From positions 1,302,001-1,366,000 of the forward strand of contig CAVPZC010000002.1 in NCBI GenBank assembly GCA_963710175.1: a DNA stretch of 64,000 bases. Direction: 5' to 3'. The stretch comes from Phormidesmis sp963710175 (lineage in GTDB: Bacteria > Cyanobacteriota > Cyanobacteriia > Phormidesmidales > Phormidesmidaceae). This document shows positions 27,105-34,887 of the stretch, in pieces. How positions within the stretch are numbered: position 1 is the stretch's first letter; every line of letters begins with the position of its first letter. The position numbers and the translations under genes were made by a program. The notes below the pieces were generated by a model. That model was not told where the DNA came from. It did not search any database and saw only the letters and a program-made list of their open reading frames with translations.

Positions 27105-28742
27105 ATGGCTGATGCCTCAATTGCCCAGCACTATCATCAGCGTACTAAGTACGATCCGGAGACAATCGCAGCCCAAAGCCGGGGGCCAAATGGGAGGCTA
27201 GACTGGGCGCAGCAGCCGCTGCCCTATAAAGACTACAAGCTGGGCCACAGCACAGACCTGAAGCCTTATTTAGGGAAAGAACCGACAGGCGCAGACGATG
27301 CCTGGCGGTGGTGGCAGCGGCTGTCGCAATTGCTAATTGATAGCTACGGGCTGACTGCTAAGGTAATGACCTACTCAGGTGAGCCGATGTATTTGCGGTC
27401 TGCACCGTCGGCGGGGGGGCTCTATCCGGCTGAGATTTATCTGGTGTCGCGGGGGACCTCCCTGCTCCCGGCAGGGCTGTATAACTATCAGGTGCGAACG
27501 CATTCGCTGCTGCGCTATTGGGACGATCACCCCTGGTCGGATTTGCAGGCGGCTTGCTTCTGGCACCCGGCGCTAGAAACCACTCAAATAGCGCTGGTGG
27601 TGAGCGCCGTTTTTCAGCGCTCGGCCTGGCGCTATCAGGACCGGGCCTACCGGCGTGTATTTCTCGATACGGGCCATTTGCTGGGCAATTTGGAGGTGGC
27701 CAGTACGCTGTGTGACTATCGTCTGCATTTGATTGGCGGCTTTGCTGATCAGCAGGTCAATCAGCTGCTGTATCTGGACGGGACTGAGGAGAGTGCGATC
27801 GCCCTGCTCGCCCTGGCCGATCTATTCCAGGTCGAGCAAAATCTATCGCCTGCCCGCAGCGCCTTGCCGAGTCCCATTCATACCGAGATTGCGGCAGTTG
27901 CCGATGGTGAACTGCTGGGCTATCTGCATCAAAATACGATTATTTCTGCTGAGTCAGGCTTTGGCCAGCTAGAGCAAAAGAGAAACGACACGCGCCTACC
28001 CGCGCCGATCCGGGCAGCTAGCTCAGCGGTAACTGCCAAATCAGCGCCAGATCAAGCCGGTGTCAGTAGCGCCGATAAGTACAAATTTCCGTTTGGCATT
28101 ACCATTTCGACCAAGACTCAGCCGATTCCGTGGGGCAACGCCTCTCCACCGGAGAATCGTCTCAAAGCGCTAGAAGATACCCTGCTGACCCGTCGATCTA
28201 CCCGCCGCTATACGGCTGTACCGCTGTGCCGTGCCGATCTGTTTGCCCTACTCGATTTTGCTTACCATCCGGCCCACTACCGGCTGCAAGACTTTGACCA
28301 GGCCCCTGACTATTTTGACCTGAGCCTGATTGAGACCTTTGTCGCCATCTCCAATGTCGAGACGCTGGAACCCGGCTGCTATTACTACGCGCCTCAGGCC
28401 GAAGAGCTGCGGCAAATTCGCTTTAACCAGTTCCACAAAGACCTGCACTTTCTCTGCCTCGGCCAGGAGCTAGGCCGCGATGCAGGCGCGGTAATTTTTC
28501 ACACGGCTGATCTGGCGGCGGCGGTAGCTAAATATGGTGACCGGGCCTACCGCTACCTGCATATGGACGCCGGTCATCTAGGTCAGCGCCTGAATTTGGC
28601 TGCTACCCGCCGTCAGCTCGGGGTCAGTGGCATTGCCGGCTTTTTTGACGATCAGGTGAATGAGCTGCTGAGCATTCCAGACGAAGAAGCGGTTCTCTAC
28701 ATTACTACTGTGGGCCAGAAGTCTGGCGGGCCAAAAGCCTAA
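27105..28742 (+). CDS. SagB-type double nitroreductase / ThcOx-like dehydrogenase
   Basis: A 545-residue protein with two flavin nitroreductase-like halves. The first (about 65-255) has LRSAPSAGGLYPAEIYLVSRG and the FLDTGHLLGNLEVAS motif. The second (about 355-540) starts TRRSTRRYTAVPLCRADLFALLDFAYH and has HMDAGHLGQRLNLAA. This architecture is that of the SagB/ThcOx family, FMN enzymes that oxidise azolines to azoles in peptide natural products. No cyclodehydratase, precursor peptide or exporter is nearby, so it may have another oxidation role. The ATG at 27105 is preferred over a TTG two codons upstream. Confidence 0.85.
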   Translation: MADASIAQHYHQRTKYDPETIAAQSRGPNGRLDWAQQPLPYKDYKLGHSTDLKPYLGKEPTGADDAWRWWQRLSQLLIDSYGLTAKVMTYSGEPMYLRSAPSAGGLYPAEIYLVSRGTSLLPAGLYNYQVRTHSLLRYWDDHPWSDLQAACFWHPALETTQIALVVSAVFQRSAWRYQDRAYRRVFLDTGHLLGNLEVASTLCDYRLHLIGGFADQQVNQLLYLDGTEESAIALLALADLFQVEQNLSPARSALPSPIHTEIAAVADGELLGYLHQNTIISAESGFGQLEQKRNDTRLPAPIRAASSAVTAKSAPDQAGVSSADKYKFPFGITISTKTQPIPWGNASPPENRLKALEDTLLTRRSTRRYTAVPLCRADLFALLDFAYHPAHYRLQDFDQAPDYFDLSLIETFVAISNVETLEPGCYYYAPQAEELRQIRFNQFHKDLHFLCLGQELGRDAGAVIFHTADLAAAVAKYGDRAYRYLHMDAGHLGQRLNLAATRRQLGVSGIAGFFDDQVNELLSIPDEEAVLYITTVGQKSGGPKA

Positions 28743-29617
28743 TCGCTAATGCCGCCGGTCTCGCGTACGCTGCGGGCGATCGCTGACACGTCCTCATCGC
28801 CGTAGCCTTTGGCAATCAGACCGTTTTCTATCTGCTCTACGTAGGCGGCTACCGGCAGGGGCAAGCCAAGTTCGCGGGCAGTTTCGAGGGCTATCTTCAA
28901 ATCCTTTTGATGCAGCCGTACCCGAAACCCGAGCGGATAGTCGTTAGCAATCATATTGCTAGAGCGGTTGGTTAGCCCCCAGGAGCCTGCCGCACCGCTG
29001 CCCACCGCCTGGACGACTTTCTCCATATCCAATCCTGCTTTTAGCCCCAAGCTCATGCCTTCGGCTACTGACCAGTAGGTGCCTGCCACTATAATTTGAT
29101 TGATCGCTTTAGTGGTTTGCCCGGCGCCAATCGGACCCACGTGAGTGACGGTGCTGCCCATCGCGGTGAGTACAGGCAGCGATCGCTCCACATCAGCCGC
29201 CTCCCCGCCCACCATAATCGACAGCGTGCCCCGCTGTGCGCCTTCCGAGCCGCCAGAGACCGGTGCATCGATCATGCAAATCTCTTTTTTGGCCAGAGCT
29301 TGTGCTATACGCCGGGTCACTTCAGGGCTAATCGTAGACATATCAATCACCAGGGTGCCGGGTCTAGCACTGTGAATAACGCCCGATTCACCCAAAATTA
29401 CGGCTTCAACATCGGGGCTATCGCTGACACAGGTAATCACTATTTCAGCGGCAGCAGCAGCCTGACTCGGCGACTCGGCAGCGGTGGCTCCAGCGGCGAC
29501 CAGGGCCTGTTCTTTTGCCCGCGTGCGATTGTGCACAGTCACCGAATGCCCCGCCTGTAAAAGATTCCGAACCATAGGGCCACCCATCGTACCCAGTCCG
29601 ACAAATGCAATATTCAT
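28739..29617 (-). CDS. 3-hydroxyisobutyrate dehydrogenase-like oxidoreductase
   Basis: A 292-residue NAD(P)-dependent beta-hydroxyacid dehydrogenase. It opens with FVGLGTMGGPMVRNLL (Rossmann GxGxxG). DAPVSGGSEGAQRGTLSIMVGG is the substrate-binding motif, and the catalytic lysine lies in GAGQTTKAINQ. The start at 29617 gives the family's usual N-terminus; an upstream GTG/TTG extension is not supported. Possible substrates include 3-hydroxyisobutyrate, tartronate semialdehyde and succinic semialdehyde; the sequence alone does not decide. The 3' end overlaps that of the SagB-type gene by 4 bp. Confidence 0.88.
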   Translation of the reverse strand: MNIAFVGLGTMGGPMVRNLLQAGHSVTVHNRTRAKEQALVAAGATAAESPSQAAAAAEIVITCVSDSPDVEAVILGESGVIHSARPGTLVIDMSTISPEVTRRIAQALAKKEICMIDAPVSGGSEGAQRGTLSIMVGGEAADVERSLPVLTAMGSTVTHVGPIGAGQTTKAINQIIVAGTYWSVAEGMSLGLKAGLDMEKVVQAVGSGAAGSWGLTNRSSNMIANDYPLGFRVRLHQKDLKIALETARELGLPLPVAAYVEQIENGLIAKGYGDEDVSAIARSVRETGGISD

Positions 29618-29657
29618 GAAATAGTTTCCAACATCAACACTGTTGATAGTAAGCATT

Positions 29658-29688
29658 AAAAAGTCCCTAACAAAGCTAGGGACTTTTT
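29658..29688 (-). terminator. Rho-independent terminator of the small lipoprotein gene
   Basis: A 12-bp stem, AAAAAGTCCCTA with TAGGGACTTTTT, closes a 7-base loop. On the minus strand it follows the lipoprotein stop (29786) by about 100 bp and ends in five T. The symmetrical A and T runs could allow function on either strand. Confidence 0.8.
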
Positions 29689-29785
29689 GATCAGGCTTGA
29701 GCATTTGCCGACCGTCGGTTACGGCCCAACAGCTCGACCGCAATGGCTTAAACAACCGTTTACTCAAGAGCGCAGGTGTAAGCGC

Positions 29786-29989
29786 TTACTCAGGAGCACA
29801 AGGCTCAGCAGGCTCTTCCATAGCGCCTTCTTCTTCCATAGCGCCTTCTTCTTCCATAGCGCCTTCTTCCATGGCAGGCTCTTCCATTGCATCGGGTTCA
29901 ACTTCTGTCTCAGCAGGGCCACAGCTTGCTAGGGTGCCAACGCTGAGGACTGAAACGGCGGCGAGAGCGGCTAGATACTTAACTTTCAT
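29786..29989 (-). CDS. Small acidic repeat lipoprotein
   Basis: A 67-residue secreted lipoprotein. AAGGAG precedes the ATG at 29989 by 7 bases. A signal sequence (MKVKYLAALAAVSVLSVGTL) ends in the lipobox LASC. The mature part is almost only Glu, Met, Ala, Gly and Pro, built on a six-residue unit EEGAME repeated about four times, encoded by 18-bp tandem DNA repeats at 29818-29888. No family is recognised. It could bind metal or form a surface brush; that is speculation. Confidence 0.75.
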   Translation of the reverse strand: MKVKYLAALAAVSVLSVGTLASCGPAETEVEPDAMEEPAMEEGAMEEEGAMEEEGAMEEPAEPCAPE

Positions 29990-30068
29990 TTTGTACTCCT
30001 TAAAGGTCTTGCGTGGATCTTGATCTAATCGGGACATCGGCCCGTTTACGGCAGAAATGCCGCGTTGG

Positions 30069-30103
30069 TTGACAACTTAGACGCTGCAATTATGAGTTGT
30101 CAA
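30069..30103. promoter_or_regulatory. TTGACAACT inverted repeat upstream of the lipoprotein gene
   Basis: TTGACAACT (30069-30077) and AGTTGTCAA (30095-30103) form a perfect 9-bp inverted repeat, 17 bp apart, 80 bp upstream of the lipoprotein start. Each arm contains TTGACA. It could be a dimeric regulator site or divergent -35 boxes. Confidence 0.4.
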
Positions 30104-30421
30104 GCGAGTGAAAAAGTGAAAATTCGCTGAAGCTAGAATGAGTAAGGGCAGAGAGGTTTATTACCGTTTTGTCATTTTTCGGTCATTGTTTTGTCACTTT
30201 CATCTGTATTACCATCGCTCGCTATTTACTAGAACTATTCTGTTCAACCTAGCTTAACGAAAACGACTGCTGCTATTTTGAGGCAGCCGTCCAACTATCC
30301 ATCTTGGCCTTGAAAGCCGCAGGCAGAAAAGTCGTCGGCAGAAAGTTGAACTTTGCCCGTCAGCACCCTGCTTCTTCTGCTATTATCTTATTTCTGGCAG
30401 TGCAAAGCCGCACTGCACCGA
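30104..30421. other. Gene-free stretch before tRNA-Val
   Basis: About 320 bp with no credible gene. It is AT-rich near 30110-30250 and presumably carries the tRNA promoter; no boxes with convincing spacing were recognised. Confidence 0.4.
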
Positions 30422-30494
30422 GGGCGGTTAGCTCAGTTGGTAGAGCGCCTCGTTTACACCGAGGATGTCGCGGGTTCGAGTCCCTCACCGCCCA
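30422..30494 (+). tRNA. tRNA-Val (UAC)
   Basis: A 73-nt cloverleaf. The acceptor GGGCGGT pairs with ACCGCCC, the D-arm is GCTCAGTTGGTAGAGC, and the anticodon stem CCTCG/CGAGG holds loop TTTACAC (anticodon TAC). The T-arm is CGGGTTCGAGTCCC with one weak outer pair, and the discriminator base is A. The CCA end is not encoded. Confidence 0.96.
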
Positions 30495-30551
30495 TACGCT
30501 ACAGTCTACGTTCGCAGTCTGTATTCCAAAGACTGGGGCTATAGCATTTGC

Positions 30552-31283
30552 CTACAGCCCAGCGAACCACTCGTAACCTCTGTCCTCCCAGTAGCCCTGT
30601 CGCTCTGATAGGTCAGCGGTGAAAGTAATGCGGGTAACCCATTTGCTGTGTTTGTAGCCGAGCTTAATCGGCGCAGCTAGCCGCAGCGGTGCGCCGTTTT
30701 CAGCAGGTAGCGGTGCGCCGTCCTTTTGATAGACCATGAGCGTTTGGGGATGCAGAGCCGAGGGCAGATCCCAACTGCTGTAATACTCATCGGCAGATTC
30801 AAAGTAAACGTAGCGGGCTTCGGGCTTGGGTTGAACCAGCTCGGCAATATCTCGCAGCCGAACGCCGCCCCACTGCACGATCGCAGCCCAGCCCTCTACG
30901 CAGACATGGCGAATGACCATTGACGTCAGCGGCATCGCCTGCAAGTCTGCCATGCTGAGCTGCCTCGGCGAATTGACCGCACCATCAACGGTGAGCTGAA
31001 AGGTGTCTGGGTCAATTTGCGGCGTGCCGTTGAATGAATTGATCAGCAGCGCCTCGGGCTGAACCGCGCTGACGGCGTATTCGGGCGCGGGGGTTTGGGG
31101 GCTGAGCAGCAGTTCTTCAACCCGCTGATTGAGTGGTTCAAAGACGCTGCTTACCTGACGAGAATAGAGCGGTGCGCCACAGCCGTTGAGCAGCAAACCG
31201 GCGCCAGAAAGGCCAGAGAGTTGCAGCAGGCGGCGACGAGTGAGTATTTGTTTTGGAGGTTGAGGGGGTTGGATCGGTGGCAT
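30552..31283 (-). CDS. Sulfite-oxidase-type molybdopterin oxidoreductase
   Basis: A 243-residue periplasmic enzyme of the SUOX/MsrP (YedY) fold. The N-terminus has a Tat-like signal (TRRRLLQLSG followed by a hydrophobic run) that ends in LNGC, a possible lipobox (C35). The molybdenum-binding cysteine is C128 in RHVCVEGW. Later motifs are PLRLAAPIKLGYKHSKWVTRI. It lacks the C-terminal dimerisation domain of true sulfite oxidases, as in MsrP. It is the last gene of a four-gene operon and follows a cytochrome b gene after 39 bp, the expected membrane electron partner. Its substrate is unknown; oxidised methionine or a small sulfur compound is possible. Confidence 0.85.
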   Translation of the reverse strand: MPPIQPPQPPKQILTRRRLLQLSGLSGAGLLLNGCGAPLYSRQVSSVFEPLNQRVEELLLSPQTPAPEYAVSAVQPEALLINSFNGTPQIDPDTFQLTVDGAVNSPRQLSMADLQAMPLTSMVIRHVCVEGWAAIVQWGGVRLRDIAELVQPKPEARYVYFESADEYYSSWDLPSALHPQTLMVYQKDGAPLPAENGAPLRLAAPIKLGYKHSKWVTRITFTADLSERQGYWEDRGYEWFAGL

Positions 31284-31322
31284 AGAGCTTAAAGTAATCT
31301 GTAAGAGGGCTGTGTGAAACGG

Positions 31323-31937
31323 CTAGGTAAAGATGGATTTGACTAAGCGAAACTGACCGACTTTTAGCGCGAGCAGAGAGTGGGCAAAGGTAAACAAAAT
31401 CACGGTAGGCACCGTAACAAAGTGAACCGTGCGGAGAATCTGCCAGTTAATGAACAGCGCTGAGAGCCAGGAGAATTGAACGGGTTTGTACATGGCCAGG
31501 CCAGAGGCGACTGCCAGCACCAGCACCGGAATGATTCCGGTGTAGACCACGCGATGCCAGGCGTAGTTCTTGCGCTTGGGATTTTTCCCAGTTTGTAGCA
31601 CCTGAATATCGCTGCTAGAGGCGTACCGTCTCTTCCAGCGGCGCGTGATAAAAATGTAGATGCCATAAATCAGCAGATTCATCGAAAAGATCCACATTGA
31701 GGCGAAGTGCCAGTGGCGTCCGCCCGCTAGCCAGCCACCCAGGGTGACAACCGCTGGAAAATGCCAGCCTGCTCGCCCGCCAAAAACTGGGTTTGCGTTG
31801 TAGATTTGCAGGCCGCTGGTAATCATCAACGTCAGGCTAATGAGATTGAGCCAGTGGAAGATTTTGGTGAAGAGGGCCTGCTTGGGAGCAGGTGGTGTTT
31901 TTTTAGGTCGCTTTGCGGGCGCTGAAGAACTGCTCAT
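31323..31937 (-). CDS. Cytochrome b561-type membrane haem protein
   Basis: A 204-residue protein with four main transmembrane helices and several histidines placed for two b haems: FTKIFHWLNLISL, GGRHWHFASMW, YAWHRVVYTG and LRTVHFVTVPTVILFTFAHSLL. It fits the cytochrome b/b6 (Ni-hydrogenase, thiosulfate reductase) family. The start at 31937 is chosen because it sits 29 bp after the ccdA stop; an upstream frame would overlap ccdA. It likely passes quinol electrons to the molybdopterin enzyme that follows. Confidence 0.85.
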   Translation of the reverse strand: MSSSSAPAKRPKKTPPAPKQALFTKIFHWLNLISLTLMITSGLQIYNANPVFGGRAGWHFPAVVTLGGWLAGGRHWHFASMWIFSMNLLIYGIYIFITRRWKRRYASSSDIQVLQTGKNPKRKNYAWHRVVYTGIIPVLVLAVASGLAMYKPVQFSWLSALFINWQILRTVHFVTVPTVILFTFAHSLLALKVGQFRLVKSIFT

Positions 31938-31966
31938 AGGGTGTGACCAAAAAGTTGAGGGGAAGG

Positions 31967-32653
31967 CTACAGACTCAAAGCTGGAAAAAACGGCGCAAGC
32001 CAAAGCTGAATTTGCACATCCCAACCGAGAAGGATAGCGATCGCTGTACTCACCACAATCGCCCCGCCTGCTCTGTGTAGTTTATGGCTATGGGCACGCA
32101 ACGCTAGCAATCGATGGCTCAGGTATCGCCCGCCATAGGCAAATACTAGCATGGGCAGGGCAGCCCCTAGTCCATAGAACAACAGCAGTAAAAACGCACT
32201 CTCGACTTGATGATCAACAGCCGCTAACACCAGAATGCTGCCTAACACTGGGCCAGCACAGGGAGTCCAGAGCAGGCCGAGCTGAGTGCCCAGCCAAAAC
32301 TCTCCTGCTAGCCCAATGCGCACAGGTTCTTTATGTTTCACCGGCAGATAGCTAAAAAGTCGGTAGCGCCACTGGGGAAAGAGCGTTAACAAACCAACCA
32401 GCAACAGCAAGGCGATCGCGCCCGTTCGCAGCAGCCCCGCCAAGTGAGTAAACCAGCTAGCGGTGATCCCCAACAAACTGCCCGCCAGTGCAAATCCACC
32501 GACAAGCCCTAACACCAGGGCAATGGGGCCGTGGCGATGAGATTGGAGCGATCGCCCAACAATAATTGGCAAAACCGGCAAAATACAGGGGGAAAATACC
32601 GTCAGCAACCCGCCTAACAAGGCCAGTCCCAAAGAGAGCGAAGAAGTCACCAT
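31967..32653 (-). CDS. CcdA/DsbD-type thiol transporter
   Basis: A 228-residue six-helix membrane protein that carries reducing power across the membrane. The redox cysteines are C23 in FSPCILP and C132 in WTPCAGP, both in the family's conserved proline-bounded motifs. The gene follows the thioredoxin-like gene by 18 bp. This pair resembles a split DipZ, in which CcdA and the thioredoxin domain are one protein. Confidence 0.9.
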   Translation of the reverse strand: MVTSSLSLGLALLGGLLTVFSPCILPVLPIIVGRSLQSHRHGPIALVLGLVGGFALAGSLLGITASWFTHLAGLLRTGAIALLLLVGLLTLFPQWRYRLFSYLPVKHKEPVRIGLAGEFWLGTQLGLLWTPCAGPVLGSILVLAAVDHQVESAFLLLLFYGLGAALPMLVFAYGGRYLSHRLLALRAHSHKLHRAGGAIVVSTAIAILLGWDVQIQLWLAPFFPALSL

Positions 32654-32671
32654 AGTTGCAACACCCGGCCC

Positions 32672-33280
32672 CTAAGCCAACAGCTGGCGAATAGTTTGTT
32701 CTGTTTGGTCGTAAGCGCCCTCGCCAATGTGGTCGTAGCGAATAGTCCCTTCGCGATCTGCCAGGAACAGATGCGGCCAAAACCGATTGCTATAGGCCCG
32801 CCAGGTCGTAAACTCATTATCAATCGGCACCGGATATTCGATTTGATAATCGGCCAGCGCCGCTTCGATATTGCCCACTTCGCGCTCGAAGGCAAACTCG
32901 GGCGTGTGAATGCCGATAACTTTGAGCCCCTGGGCGGCATACTGCTGATGCCACTGGGTGATGTAGGGCAGCGTGCGCTGACAGTTAATGCAGGCAAAGG
33001 TCCAAAACTGAATCAGCACCACGCTGCCTTTGAGATCAGCCACGGTTAAGGGGTCAGAATTTAGCCACTGGCTGATCCCTTGAAACTCGGGTAGCTGCAT
33101 TTGGGCCGGTAGCGGCGGTGCGGTCGTGGCTGGAGTTGGGCTAAGCGTGATCGCCCCATCGGGCGTACCGTTGGGCAGCTCTATTTTATGTCGCAGCAAG
33201 ACCCCGGCTGCGCCCGTTCCTAAAACGCCTAAACCAAAGTACCGAAGCAGCTGACGTCGCTGAAGCAGGTGTTTATTCAT
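32672..33280 (-). CDS. Thioredoxin-like (TlpA/DipZ-type) exported protein
   Basis: A 202-residue protein with a Tat-like or Sec anchor (RRQLLRYFGLGVLGTGAAGVLL), a proline/threonine-rich linker and a thioredoxin fold with active site C97-I-N-C100 in FWTFACINCQRTLPY. CINC with the preceding FWTFA is typical of the DipZ-like redoxin family. The later cis-proline (FWPHLFLAD) is present. It probably exchanges electrons with CcdA, encoded next. It is the first gene of the operon. Confidence 0.88.
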   Translation of the reverse strand: MNKHLLQRRQLLRYFGLGVLGTGAAGVLLRHKIELPNGTPDGAITLSPTPATTAPPLPAQMQLPEFQGISQWLNSDPLTVADLKGSVVLIQFWTFACINCQRTLPYITQWHQQYAAQGLKVIGIHTPEFAFEREVGNIEAALADYQIEYPVPIDNEFTTWRAYSNRFWPHLFLADREGTIRYDHIGEGAYDQTEQTIRQLLA

Positions 33281-33388
33281 TGGCCTTCCAGTTTTGCACT
33301 CAATCTTGCACTGACTCAGTAAACCACTGCCCTACGAGAATCGGCTTAGGGATGGATTAAAGGTTCCTGAGAGATGTGTCTGCATGTA

Positions 33389-34669
33389 TCACTGCGGTGG
33401 TTCAAGCAACGTCACGCTGACCAGCGGTGTGACATTAAAGCCCTCGCTCAGCAGCTGGTTTTGAATTTCTTTGGTCAGGCGGCGGCTCGTAGAATCAGCG
33501 GCAATATCCTGTCCTTTTCTGGGCTGCACATAGACACTGCTCAACAGTGTGTTTTGACTGGCAATGTCAGCGTGGGTAAAGCGCACGTCGCTTTCAACTA
33601 GGCTGACGTAAGGATCGTTTTTAATCACCTCTTGAATAACGGCAACCGCTCTCTGAGTACGGCTAGAGCGCAGCAGATGGGGCGAGCTAGAAAACTGCCA
33701 GCCGAGCAATAGGGCCAGAGCCAGCCCTGAAACGCCCAGCGCAATCGGAAAAAACTGTCGTTTGCCGCGAGCGTATACCGCGCCTTGAGGTCTGAGGCCA
33801 TATAGCCGAAAGACGAGGGCGCAAGAGATATTGATGCCCGCTAGCTGGAGCAGCAGTAAGAAGATGCCGCTGACAACCATTTCTGGCTTGCCAATGGCGA
33901 TCGCCATTCCTATCAATCCCGCTGGTGGTGCCAGTGCTGCGGCGACTAACATGCCAATCGCCGTCCCGGAGACCAGGCTGCTGCGCTCCGACTGCACAAG
34001 CTGCAAGGCACCAGCGACACCGCCTACCAACGGCAGTAGCACAGCCGTTGCAGAGACTTCGCTGGTCGAGATCATTTGGGCGGTGGCAATGGTTTGGCCA
34101 AAGAGCAGGCTGAGCAGCAGCGTCACGCTAACCACCACCGCAAGCGCCACAAAATATCGCAGCAGGCTGCGCTTCAGCAGGTCAAGGTCGCCTCGGGCGG
34201 TGGCGATCGCCACGTTCATCGCCGGCCCACCAAAGGGCGCAATCAGCATCGCCGCGACCAGCAAAAACACGCTATTGGTATAGAGCCCGATCCAAACGAT
34301 GATGCCCGCGATCGCCGCGTAAGCCAAAAAGCTAGGCCAGGAGCCAATACTCTGCACGCCCTGCAAAAAAACTTCGATAGAGCTGCGCGGCTGCACTTCT
34401 TTGAGCCCTTTTGGCATTTCATCGGTCGGCAGATGCATTGATAGGACAGCGCTTGGTAGCAGCGAGACCTCAGCCTGCGGCAGCTCTTCCTCTAGCGCGT
34501 CTAGCAGGTCACCCACCTGACGATTGGGCACGAGCACAGCAATATGATCTATGGGGCCGTCTGCGCCCGTCGCTGCCGTCAACGATAGATTGCTCCCGTC
34601 GCAGCGCTGAGCCAGCTTGAGAACCTGTTCACCGTAGCCTCGGGGGACTTGAATAGCAAGCTGACGCAT
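33389..34669 (-). CDS. DUF389 membrane protein
   Basis: A 426-residue protein. A soluble N-domain of about 100 residues (LAIQVPRGYGEQVLKLAQRC) is followed by six or more transmembrane helices with the DUF389 signatures LLVAAMLIAPFGGPAMNVAIATARGD and GMLVAAALAPPAGLIGMAIA. The C-terminal domain is soluble. DUF389 proteins are widespread and their function is not established. Confidence 0.85.
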   Translation of the reverse strand: MRQLAIQVPRGYGEQVLKLAQRCDGSNLSLTAATGADGPIDHIAVLVPNRQVGDLLDALEEELPQAEVSLLPSAVLSMHLPTDEMPKGLKEVQPRSSIEVFLQGVQSIGSWPSFLAYAAIAGIIVWIGLYTNSVFLLVAAMLIAPFGGPAMNVAIATARGDLDLLKRSLLRYFVALAVVVSVTLLLSLLFGQTIATAQMISTSEVSATAVLLPLVGGVAGALQLVQSERSSLVSGTAIGMLVAAALAPPAGLIGMAIAIGKPEMVVSGIFLLLLQLAGINISCALVFRLYGLRPQGAVYARGKRQFFPIALGVSGLALALLLGWQFSSSPHLLRSSRTQRAVAVIQEVIKNDPYVSLVESDVRFTHADIASQNTLLSSVYVQPRKGQDIAADSTSRRLTKEIQNQLLSEGFNVTPLVSVTLLEPPQ

Positions 34670-34887
34670 AGGCTGTGTGCTCGACTTTTGGAGGGTGGGT
34701 GCTTGCTCAGATTAGAGGATTCGAAGGAGCCCTGTCATAGGTCAACGGGCAGACGTTTGCCGCCATCGGCCCATCGTCATCTTTAGTCAGAAGGAGCGCA
34801 GCCTTGATTCTTGCTATGGTGACATCTGACTAGAGCGGCTATGTCTGCTGTCATTGTTCAGTCCTTCGGGCCTCGTAATCAAGCTAA

